Part shown: positions 56,757 through 64,000 of the stretch, piece after piece
How positions within the stretch are numbered: position 1 is the stretch's first letter
How the letters are laid out: each line of letters starts with the position of its first letter
From: Candidatus Pristimantibacillus lignocellulolyticus
GTDB taxonomy: Bacteria; Bacillota; Bacilli; Paenibacillales; Paenibacillaceae
DNA: 64,000 bases
Direction: 5' to 3'
Assembly: GCA_023639215.1 (NCBI GenBank)
Contig: CP097899.1
Coordinates: forward strand, 1,122,501-1,186,500
The notes under the pieces: model-generated
Told to the model about the DNA's origin: nothing
The model's input: only the letters and a program-made list of their open reading frames with translations
Database searches by the model: none
Program-made: the position numbers and the translations under genes

Positions 56757-58661
56757 GTGGTAAGCAATATTAAGTCTTTATTTGGTACGCGGCCTTTGTT
56801 ATTATTTTCATTCATTATGCTATTAAAAAGTTCGTTAGCTTGGATGGTTATTTTTGAAGGAGGAGCGTCTTGGACACTTCTACTTAAAGAGTTACCGTTT
56901 GTACTCATTGTTTTTTGTTTAATTGAATGCTTTGCAAAGAAAAGAAAAATGCTATATTACTGGATAGCAAACTTACTAATGACTTCTATATTATTTGCCG
57001 TCATTATGTACTATAAGTATTATGGTGTTATTGTAACTTATTTTGCACTAGCACAAGTAAACCAAGTTACAGCGGTCAAGAACAGTGTGTTTTCATTGAT
57101 GGACCCTTATTTCCTATTCATCTACATTGATGTTGTTATTATGGCTTTCTTCATTTTCATTAAAAGAAAACCACCAGGAGGCGGAACTCCACCAAGTGGA
57201 GGAAGTTCATCAGGTCGAGGAAACTCAAACAAACGTAGTATTAGATTTGCCTTACCAATTCTTATCGTTTCACTAGTTGTTTGCCTATTCAATGTTGTAC
57301 CTAACCGTGCAAGTATGAATGAACTTGTAAAGGCTGAACAAATGGGTATATTAAACTATGAGGCTTATATGATTCTTTCCAGTAAAGACAAGGAATTTGT
57401 TGAACCTGAACATATTACACAAGAAGCTATTAATAAAATTAAAAATGTTAATCCTGTAACTGAGCCTTATCTATATGGTACTGCTGAAGGTAAAAATGTC
57501 ATTATTCTTCAAATGGAGTCATTCCAAAACTTCTTAGTAAACTTAAAAATTGATGGCCAAGAAATTACACCTAATTTCAATAAGTTAGTGAAAGAAAACT
57601 ATTACTTCAATAAGTTCTATCAGCAAGTAGGACAAGGAAATACATCAGATGCCGAATATGTAGTGAACTCATCACTTTATATTCCTGCTCGTGGAGCAGC
57701 GACACAAATGTATGCTGATCGTGAATTACCTAGCTTACCGAAATTGTTAGAGGAGCATAATTATGATACTGCTACTTTCCATACAAACGTAGTGGAGTTC
57801 TGGAACCGTGGTGAGTTGTATGAATCACTAGGCTTCAACCATTATTATGATTCTAAATACTTCGGAGAAGAGGATACTGTCTTCTTTGGCGCTTCTGATA
57901 ATGTACTTTATCGTAAAACTTTAGATAAGTTAGTTGAAATGGATGCTGCAGAAAATCCTTTCTATTCGCAAGTCATTTCGATGACTGCACATCATCCTTA
58001 TACTTTACCTGAAGATAAACAATTGATTTCGCTACCAGAACGTTTTCAAAATACGCTAGTTGGTAATTATATTGTGGCACAAAACTACGCAGACCATGCA
58101 CTGGGAGTATTTATTCAAGACTTGAAAGATAAAGGAATTTGGGAAGACAGTTTGATCGTGATGTACGGAGATCATCTTGGTTTGCCAATTTATTCTCTTG
58201 ATAATCATGAACGCGAACTTATGAACGAAATATATGGTCGTGAGTATGCATACACGGATATGATTAATGTTCCTTTGGTTATCATTAATGAAGGGGTATC
58301 CGAAGGTCAAACATTATCACAAATTGGTGGTCAAGTTGATGTATTGCCTACAATAGCTAACTTACTCGGTATTAGTGTTGAATCACAAATTCATTTTGGT
58401 CAAGATATTTTCAATCAAACTGAAAATATTTTACCGCAACGTTACTATCTACCTACTGGTTCATTCCTAACGAGTGAAGAACTATTCCTATCAGGTAGTG
58501 GTTATGAAGATGGCCGACATTATTCTTTGTCAGGTCATAATGTAGATAATGGTCTAGCAACAGAGTCAGAATTCCAAAGCGCACTCGATCTACTAAAGCT
58601 TTCCGATAGCTATGTAAATAGCTTGCCATTAAAAAAATCTGCGGTTAAAGATGAAAAATAA
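56757..58661 (+). CDS. LTA synthase family protein (membrane sulfatase-fold transferase)
   Basis: 634 residues. Five membrane helices (about 12-175) and an extracellular alkaline-phosphatase-fold domain. The catalytic Thr lies in GQGNTSDAEYVVNSSLY, metal ligands in ILQMESFQNF, TAHHPYTLP and MYGDHLGLP. Such enzymes polymerise glycerophosphate from phosphatidylglycerol. An unusual Gly/Pro/Ser linker (PPGGGTPPSGGSSSGRGN) splits helices four and five. Start GTG with GTAGGA 6 nt upstream. Whether it is the main LtaS, a primase or a YvgJ-like variant cannot be told. Confidence 0.9.
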   Translation: MVSNIKSLFGTRPLLLFSFIMLLKSSLAWMVIFEGGASWTLLLKELPFVLIVFCLIECFAKKRKMLYYWIANLLMTSILFAVIMYYKYYGVIVTYFALAQVNQVTAVKNSVFSLMDPYFLFIYIDVVIMAFFIFIKRKPPGGGTPPSGGSSSGRGNSNKRSIRFALPILIVSLVVCLFNVVPNRASMNELVKAEQMGILNYEAYMILSSKDKEFVEPEHITQEAINKIKNVNPVTEPYLYGTAEGKNVIILQMESFQNFLVNLKIDGQEITPNFNKLVKENYYFNKFYQQVGQGNTSDAEYVVNSSLYIPARGAATQMYADRELPSLPKLLEEHNYDTATFHTNVVEFWNRGELYESLGFNHYYDSKYFGEEDTVFFGASDNVLYRKTLDKLVEMDAAENPFYSQVISMTAHHPYTLPEDKQLISLPERFQNTLVGNYIVAQNYADHALGVFIQDLKDKGIWEDSLIVMYGDHLGLPIYSLDNHERELMNEIYGREYAYTDMINVPLVIINEGVSEGQTLSQIGGQVDVLPTIANLLGISVESQIHFGQDIFNQTENILPQRYYLPTGSFLTSEELFLSGSGYEDGRHYSLSGHNVDNGLATESEFQSALDLLKLSDSYVNSLPLKKSAVKDEK

Positions 58662-58671
58662 TTAAACATTT

Positions 58672-58720
58672 AAAGGCCTATTGAGCAAAGTATCTAGCTT
58701 TGCTCAATAGGCCTTTTTTT
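58672..58720 (+). terminator. Terminator of the LTA-synthase-family gene
   Basis: AAGGCCTATTGAGCAAAG and its exact complement, loop TATCTAG-side bases, then TTTTTTT. Bidirectional appearance, serving the converging asparaginase gene too. Confidence 0.92.
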
Positions 58721-58766
58721 ATTAGTTACTGAACACTTGTGACTTTACCTTAGCATACCTCGCAAC

Positions 58767-59816
58767 TCAATGTCGCTCAAAATATAATTGATCCTTCAGT
58801 AAGAAGTCTTGAACTTCTTGTTCTGAACGGAATAGGGAATAGGCGATCATAAGCTTCGTAAAGGCAGCTTCTATACCTATCTTCTCAAGTAAGACCGCTC
58901 CCGCTTCGATAAGAGCTGCTGTAGATGCATACTGTGCCTCTTCTGCCGACTTCACAGGGCAAAGATAGACTGTAATGTTGTCTTTCTTACAACGGGCAAT
59001 AAACTCTGGTAACGAATATGGACCTTCTGTTAGTGCACACGCAGTTCCTGAATGATATAGATCATGAAGTATCGCAGTCGGACGACGATTAGATGACCAC
59101 GAGTATAGTTCATAATTCAACCCAGGATATGGCTTCACATATAGAATATCGGTAACTAACGTATCTAATTGCTGTATTTGTTCAAGAATCGGATGAGCTG
59201 CTGGTCTAATATCACTTACCGTTAAACTATTAGACTGTTCTGCCATCTGTACGACTCCATCTTCTAATCTACCTAACACCATGTCATATGGGCTACGGAA
59301 TTGATCAGTAAATGCTTCACATTGCATGATTCTTGAACCTAGATATAATATGCTTTCACTACGATTATTTTCGTATACGACAAAGATACCAGGACTTGCA
59401 CCTTCTTCAATCCAACGAACAGCATTATTGAAATTACGCAAACCATTGGCACGTTCATCATTAAGATGATAATTACTCGCAATAAGAATAAGTGGCACTG
59501 GGATGTCGCTAAGCAAGTAACTTAGCATCGCTGCGGAATACGCTAGTGTATCAGAGCCATGTGTTAATATTATGGCATCTATTGAAGAGTAATCTATCGC
59601 ACGTAACTGCTCAGCTAAGTTAATCCATTGATCAGCTACTAGATTTTCACTCAAAATATTCAGTGGTTGCATCGTCTCAAAGGTCGACGATGATTTATAT
59701 TTTTCCTGGAATAGATCGATAATCATATATGAGCCTGCACCATTAACATCAATGCTACTTCCTTGCTTCATACTTCCGATCGTTCCACCTGTAAATACAA
59801 CCATAATGTTCTTCAT
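58767..59816 (-). CDS. Asparaginase/glutaminase family protein, cytoplasmic
   Basis: About 349 residues without a signal peptide. First catalytic Thr in VVFTGGTIGSMKQG, second in IILTHGSDTLAYSAAML; the C-terminal half (RPTAILHDLYHSGTACAL, AGAVLLEKIG) fits the family. Unlike the two secreted paralogues it has no anchor, so it probably acts on internal asparagine or a related amide. Tandem ATG codons at 59819 and 59816 follow GAGGG; the second gives better spacing. Confidence 0.85.
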   Translation of the reverse strand: MKNIMVVFTGGTIGSMKQGSSIDVNGAGSYMIIDLFQEKYKSSSTFETMQPLNILSENLVADQWINLAEQLRAIDYSSIDAIILTHGSDTLAYSAAMLSYLLSDIPVPLILIASNYHLNDERANGLRNFNNAVRWIEEGASPGIFVVYENNRSESILYLGSRIMQCEAFTDQFRSPYDMVLGRLEDGVVQMAEQSNSLTVSDIRPAAHPILEQIQQLDTLVTDILYVKPYPGLNYELYSWSSNRRPTAILHDLYHSGTACALTEGPYSLPEFIARCKKDNITVYLCPVKSAEEAQYASTAALIEAGAVLLEKIGIEAAFTKLMIAYSLFRSEQEVQDFLLKDQLYFERH

Positions 59817-59958
59817 CATATATCCCTCTTTACTATTAACAATAATTAATGACATGTCCTATTAGGAACGATATTTTATTTAATAACATACCAACATAAT
59901 GGTAGCATATCTATACGATATTACAAAGCGACTTAATTATCGCAATTGCTAACAAAAA

Positions 59959-59994
59959 GATGCCGTATATACATTGAATGTACATACGGCATCT
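59959..59994 (-). terminator. Terminator of the BmrCD-like operon
   Basis: On the minus strand AGATGCCGTATGTACAT, loop TCA, ATGTATATACGGCATCT, then TTTTG. Confidence 0.88.
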
Positions 59995-60020
59995 TCTATT
60001 TCTACAACAAGTAGCGAGGA

Positions 60021-62021
60021 CTATATCGTTACAGCAACTCCGCCAGCTTGAAGCTGATACATGAGGTAGTACTTTCCTTGCTTATCCATTAGAACATCAT
60101 GATTGCCACGCTCCACAATTACACCACGATCTAGAACTAATATCTGATCGGCAGCACGAATAGTAGATAAACGATGGGCAATGACGAATGTCGTACGACC
60201 ACGTTTTAATACATCTAGCGCCGCTTGTATAACAGCCTCTGTCTCTGTATCAATACTAGCAGTTGCTTCGTCAAGAATGAGTATGGCTGGATCATATGCT
60301 AGTGCTCTTGCAAATGAGATGAGCTGTCTCTGGCCAGCAGATAACGTACTCCCTTTCTCAACAACCTCCGTGTCGATCCCTTGAGGCAATTGCATAAACA
60401 TTTCATATGCGCCGACTTCTTTCAGCGCCTGTTCGACACGCTCTCTTGAGATATCAGGATTGTTCAAACTTACATTCGTTGCAATCGTACCTGTAAATAA
60501 GAAAGGATCTTGCAATACAATCCCCATATGCTCACGTATTTGTTGTTTGGAATATTGACTAATATCTACACCATCAATAGAAATATGACCCTTCTCGATA
60601 TCATAGAACCGGAACAAGAGATTCAATATGGAACTTTTGCCCGACCCTGTATGACCGACTAAAGCGACCGTCTCCCCTTGTTTGGCTTCAAAGTCAATAT
60701 CTTTCAATACGTATTCTTCATCCTTATAGGCAAATGTAACATGATTGAATTTCACATTACCGCGGTAACGAGCCATTTTCTCCTTATCAACATCAATTCC
60801 TGGCTCATCCATTAGCTTGAATACTCGCTCCGCAGACACTCTAGCTACTTCGAGATTAGAAAGTTGATTGACGATACCTACGATCGGATTAAACATACGA
60901 TTCAAATAATCAATATAAGCAAACAGTAAACCTACAGTAATTGCTGCCCCTAATTGACCTTTCCAAAACATAATAATTATGACGATGTAGATAATGTTCC
61001 GGAATACGTTTAATAAGTTATGAGACGTTAATGAATTTAAGCTAAGCATTTTTTTCTGATATTTGAAATAATACTGATTCAATTCATCAAATTCTTGCCC
61101 CATCGCTTTCTCTTTACGGAACGCTTGAATGATTGACATTCCTTGAATCGATTCATTAATATTACCATTAATCTCACTTAATTTAGCTCTTAAAACGCGG
61201 TTGTAGCGCGCTGCGAATTTGCGATACACATATATCCATGCCAATAATGCTGGAATCAATGGCAATGTAATAAGACCCAGTGTCGGATTCAGAACGAATA
61301 TAGAAATATAAATAGCACTAATATAAATAAATCCTGTACTGAAATTAGCAATTACACCGACATATAGTTCACGAATGGCTTCGGTATCATTCGTTACTCG
61401 CGAGACGATTTGCCCTGCTGACAAATGATCGTAATACTTTACAGGTAAACGCTGAGTATGAGCATATACGTCATTACGTAGTTTTTGGACAATCTTATTC
61501 GCTGCTGTTTGCAACATAATGCGTTGGAAATAAACGAAGATTGCTGAAATTATTAGTAATGCAAGATAGAATGCTGATAACTTAATAATGTAAGGTATTT
61601 CATACTTGTAAAACTGATACACTTCTTCCTTTGTTAATAATACTTTCTCTCCCTCAGGGGAACCTTCTTCTAATAAATAGAACGTTAATCCCTTTTGTTC
61701 AAAGTTAATTGCACCATACGTTGTTTCATCGGTAACTCGATCCCCACGGAGTAAGTATTTATTCTGATAGGAAACGGCTTCAGGTGTGTCTTCATCTACA
61801 TAGTACCAAGTTTGATTAATGCCTGTAATATGATTATCGATCATATTTTTCGCAATAATTGGTCCAACTACTTCCGCACTAACCGCGATAATTAGAAATA
61901 CTAGTGCAATGATAATATTAGTTTTATAAAGCATCCCGTATTGAAATAATCGCTTTCCCGTCAAGCTTGATTTGCTTGTATCTTGCATTTCTATTGTTTC
62001 TTGTTCTATATTGTTACTCAT
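60021..62021 (-). CDS. Heterodimeric ABC multidrug exporter subunit, BmrD (YheH)-like
   Basis: 666 residues. Six-helix membrane domain with a large external insert between helices one and two (about residues 60-140), characteristic of BmrD/YheH. Its ATPase has Walker A GHTGSGKSS, signature TLSAGQRQLISFARAL and Walker B ILILDEATASID with the catalytic Glu. Pairs with the preceding gene, 24 bp upstream. Family members export drugs such as doxorubicin or fluoroquinolones; a physiological substrate is not known. Confidence 0.9.
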   Translation of the reverse strand: MSNNIEQETIEMQDTSKSSLTGKRLFQYGMLYKTNIIIALVFLIIAVSAEVVGPIIAKNMIDNHITGINQTWYYVDEDTPEAVSYQNKYLLRGDRVTDETTYGAINFEQKGLTFYLLEEGSPEGEKVLLTKEEVYQFYKYEIPYIIKLSAFYLALLIISAIFVYFQRIMLQTAANKIVQKLRNDVYAHTQRLPVKYYDHLSAGQIVSRVTNDTEAIRELYVGVIANFSTGFIYISAIYISIFVLNPTLGLITLPLIPALLAWIYVYRKFAARYNRVLRAKLSEINGNINESIQGMSIIQAFRKEKAMGQEFDELNQYYFKYQKKMLSLNSLTSHNLLNVFRNIIYIVIIIMFWKGQLGAAITVGLLFAYIDYLNRMFNPIVGIVNQLSNLEVARVSAERVFKLMDEPGIDVDKEKMARYRGNVKFNHVTFAYKDEEYVLKDIDFEAKQGETVALVGHTGSGKSSILNLLFRFYDIEKGHISIDGVDISQYSKQQIREHMGIVLQDPFLFTGTIATNVSLNNPDISRERVEQALKEVGAYEMFMQLPQGIDTEVVEKGSTLSAGQRQLISFARALAYDPAILILDEATASIDTETEAVIQAALDVLKRGRTTFVIAHRLSTIRAADQILVLDRGVIVERGNHDVLMDKQGKYYLMYQLQAGGVAVTI

Positions 62022-62045
62022 CTATCCAATTCACCTCTCTGACTG

Positions 62046-63791
62046 CTACGAGCTAAGCTCTAGTTCAATTTGTTGGCGATCATACTGTTCTTTGTACCAG
62101 CCTTCTCGCGCTAGTAACTGATCATGTGTTCCCTGTTCAATAACTACACCTTCATCTAATACAATAATCCAATCGGCATGTTGAACTGCAGATAGACGAT
62201 GCGTCGTAATGATTGTTGTTTTCTGTTGACGCTCAAGTTTGATACCATCAATGATTTCCATCTCAGTCTTCGCATCCACAGCAGATAATGCGTCATCAAG
62301 CATAAGAATTTCTGGATTGGCAATTAATGCACGCGCAATGCTTACACGTTGCTTCTGCCCACCAGATAATGCAACTCCACGCTCTCCCACCATCGTATCT
62401 AGACCATTTGGTAAGAAGTGAATATCTTTGGCAAATGACGCTCTTTCTAGCGCTTGCTGAAGCTGAGCTTCCGTTGCATGCTCATCACCAAATAGAATAT
62501 TATCTCGAATAGAACGTGAGAATAAAACAGGTTGCTGCGGTACATATCCCATATAACCTAATGCATCTTCAAGAGATAAATCATCTAATCGATGATTTCC
62601 TAGCTTAACCTGACCAGAGCCCATTGGATATTCTCTTAATAGTTGCTTCAAAATTGTTGTTTTACCACTGCCGGTCTTTCCGACAATTCCTAATGTTTGA
62701 CCTTGCTTAATTGAGATATTTAACTGACTAAGATTAACCTTCTCCGAAGTCGGATATTGGAATTGATAATCTTGGAATTGAACTTTCGAAGGAACATGAT
62801 TGTCCGCTGTCTTCTCCTTATTAGCTACATCCGCTTCATAATCTAACGTTTCAGATACACGATCTAGTGAAGCATTACCACGCTGCATAATATTGATGAG
62901 TTCGCCCATCGCGATCATTGGCCAAATCAACATACCTAGAAACATATTGAAAGTAACTAGCTCACCAAGCGTCAATTCACTGTTGAATACGAGATAAGCA
63001 CCATATCCAACACCAATTAAGTAACTAAGTCCAACGAGTATTTTCATCGTTGGTTCAAACAACGCTTCAATTTTCACAACTGCTAAATTACGTTGTAACA
63101 CTTCTAACGTTTTTTTACGGAACTTCTCTTTGCTTGCTTCCTCTTGGACAAATGCTCGGATAACACGTACACCTGAAACGGCTTCTAACACATCATCATT
63201 CAATTCACCGAAAGAGTCCTGTGCAGCCATAAACCGTTGGTGAATAATTTTACCAAAAATAGATAATACAACGGCAATAAGCGGAAGAGGCAACAATGCC
63301 GCTAGCGTTAATTTCCAACTAATCATGAAACTCATTACAGCGACAATACAAATCATAAAAATAGTTGAATCAAACAACGTTAATATCCCAAAGCCAGCAG
63401 TGTTAGACACTGCACCTAAATCATTCGTTGCTCTTGCCATTAGATCACCAGTACGATTACGTTCATAAAATGTAGGCTTCATCCGCAAGAAATGTCCCAT
63501 TAATTTCGTGCGTAGTATTCTCTCAAGTACGAAAGAGGCACCAAATAATTTGTTAAACCAAACATACGTAATCGCATAACTTACAATCGTAATGACAACC
63601 CAAAACACTATCATGAGTTGGAACTCTCGACTTGAGAATAATTGTTGCTGAATACCATCGATGACCTCACCGATTAACCATGGTGGGATCAGATCGAGTA
63701 TTCCCGTTAGAAATAATAGCCCGATTGCGAGCGTATATCGTTTCCATTCTAATTTAAAAAACCATCTTAGTTTTTTCAGTACACTTAACAT
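62046..63791 (-). CDS. Heterodimeric ABC multidrug exporter subunit, BmrC (YheI)-like
   Basis: About 581 residues with six helices and an ATPase: Walker A GKTGSGKTT, signature LSGGQKQRVSIARAL and Walker B ILMLDDALSAVD. The catalytic Glu is replaced by Asp, which marks the degenerate site of the BmrC half. Start at the ATG 63791 (MLSVLKKLRWFFKLEWKRY); the ribosome binding site GAGGGG is 13 nt away, rather far. The upstream part of the frame runs into a terminator-like leader and is excluded. Confidence 0.9.
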   Translation of the reverse strand: MLSVLKKLRWFFKLEWKRYTLAIGLLFLTGILDLIPPWLIGEVIDGIQQQLFSSREFQLMIVFWVVITIVSYAITYVWFNKLFGASFVLERILRTKLMGHFLRMKPTFYERNRTGDLMARATNDLGAVSNTAGFGILTLFDSTIFMICIVAVMSFMISWKLTLAALLPLPLIAVVLSIFGKIIHQRFMAAQDSFGELNDDVLEAVSGVRVIRAFVQEEASKEKFRKKTLEVLQRNLAVVKIEALFEPTMKILVGLSYLIGVGYGAYLVFNSELTLGELVTFNMFLGMLIWPMIAMGELINIMQRGNASLDRVSETLDYEADVANKEKTADNHVPSKVQFQDYQFQYPTSEKVNLSQLNISIKQGQTLGIVGKTGSGKTTILKQLLREYPMGSGQVKLGNHRLDDLSLEDALGYMGYVPQQPVLFSRSIRDNILFGDEHATEAQLQQALERASFAKDIHFLPNGLDTMVGERGVALSGGQKQRVSIARALIANPEILMLDDALSAVDAKTEMEIIDGIKLERQQKTTIITTHRLSAVQHADWIIVLDEGVVIEQGTHDQLLAREGWYKEQYDRQQIELELSS

Positions 63792-63838
63792 CGTGTATAT
63801 ACAACCCCTCATATGCAGTTTTAATACTGTATAGGCAC

Positions 63839-63872
63839 AAAAAAAAGCATGCCTATCGTTCGTAGGCATGCT
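63839..63872 (-). promoter_or_regulatory. Terminator-like attenuator before the BmrC-like gene
   Basis: On the minus strand AGCATGCCT, 9-nt loop, AGGCATGCT, then seven more T. It sits about 50 nt upstream of the start codon. A small leader frame ends within its stem. The layout recalls the bmrB leader that controls bmrCD in B. subtilis by ribosome-mediated attenuation. Confidence 0.65.
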
Positions 63873-63915
63873 TCTTCATCCTAGTAAGTGAGCATTTCCG
63901 TAATGGCAATAACAT
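63853..63915 (-). CDS. Possible leader peptide of the ABC exporter operon
   Basis: A 20-codon frame, MLLPLRKCSLTRMKKHAYER, whose stop codon falls in the attenuator stem. An internal ATG (63879) would give MKKHAYER, ending at the same place. Ribosome binding sites are weak (TAAG before the long form, TAGG before the short form), so coding is uncertain. The hairpin AGTAAG ... CTTACT overlaps it and could be an alternative to the terminator. Confidence 0.35.
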   Translation of the reverse strand: MLLPLRKCSLTRMKKHAYER

Positions 63916-63935
63916 CGCTTACTTATATGATAATG

Positions 63936-63970
63936 AAAAGGCGCATGACTACGATTCGTAATCATGCGCC
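63936..63970 (-). terminator. Second hairpin upstream of the exporter leader
   Basis: On the minus strand GGCGCATGATTACGA / TCGTAGTCATGCGCC followed by TTTTC. The loop region (TACGAA ... CGTAG) resembles the downstream attenuator, so the two may be tandem copies, or this one ends a gene beyond the window. Confidence 0.6.
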
Positions 63971-64000
63971 GTAAATTGCTAAATGAATATAGCTCTATGG

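Overview
The window is chromosomal DNA from a low-G+C, endospore-forming Bacillales bacterium, most likely Paenibacillus or a close Paenibacillaceae relative. This rests on gene content and gene order: dnaX-ybaB beside a long (about 275 nt) Alu-type SRP RNA; rpmE, rho, murA, spo0F, pyrG and rpoE in the Bacillus order (fba missing between murA and spo0F); ywiB-argS; speE divergent from pbpG; qoxABCD; SLH-anchored surface proteins; and AGGAGG-type ribosome binding sites with many GTG/TTG starts. I see no tRNA, rRNA, CRISPR array, insertion sequence or prophage.

Layout. 1-12.4 kb: housekeeping genes on the minus strand (ybaB, dnaX, SRP RNA, rpmE, a radical SAM protein, rho, murA, spo0F, pyrG, rpoE), then an intracellular subtilisin on plus. 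12.7-15.8 kb: argS, ywiB, speE (minus). 16-22.7 kb: pbpG, a small membrane protein and the aa3-type quinol oxidase operon qoxABCD (plus). 22.8-33.3 kb is an accessory island: two double-glycine bacteriocin-like peptides, a C39-peptidase ABC exporter, an HlyD adaptor and a TolC-like protein, facing a CPBP protease, a LuxR-type response regulator and a 55-residue membrane peptide. 33.5-37 kb: two tandem secreted asparaginases, one with SLH anchors. 37.4-42.7 kb: an acid-sugar (threonate/erythronate-type) catabolic operon with kinase, PdxA2-type dehydrogenase, KdgT permease and a PrpR-like regulator. 42.8-46 kb: an ECF sigma/anti-sigma operon with two membrane proteins. 46.3-50 kb: ywhD, an M1 metallopeptidase and a membrane protein. 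50-53 kb: katA, an atypical response regulator and a PerR-like Fur protein. 53-64 kb: cardiolipin synthase, an M15 carboxypeptidase, an LTA-synthase-family gene preceded by a decayed paralogue fragment, a cytoplasmic asparaginase, and a BmrCD-like heterodimeric ABC exporter behind a possible attenuator leader.

Regulatory and non-coding structure is rich. pyrG has a promoter whose start site is GGGC and a C-rich terminator in its leader, the arrangement of reiterative-transcription attenuation. pbpG has a perfect sigma-G-type promoter. perR has a 37-bp perfect palindrome over its -10, with a related site at katA. The acid-sugar operon has a cre-like site and two matching TGTT-N9-AACA boxes.

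Several repeat families lie between genes. The most striking is a structured, dispersed repeat that lies downstream of stop codons in a constant orientation relative to the gene (argS, ywhD, the M1 peptidase, cls, probably rpmE); at ywhD it supplies the last codons. Others are a 51-bp (17-codon) array beside the SRP RNA, a 126-bp duplication behind rho built from pieces of the rho terminator arm, and a 50-bp array near ywhD. Two degenerate fragments, of qoxD with its terminator and of an LTA synthase, record past duplications.

The best candidate for an undescribed system is the bacteriocin island: a tripartite exporter, complete with a TolC-like component, in an organism that by its gene content should lack an outer membrane.
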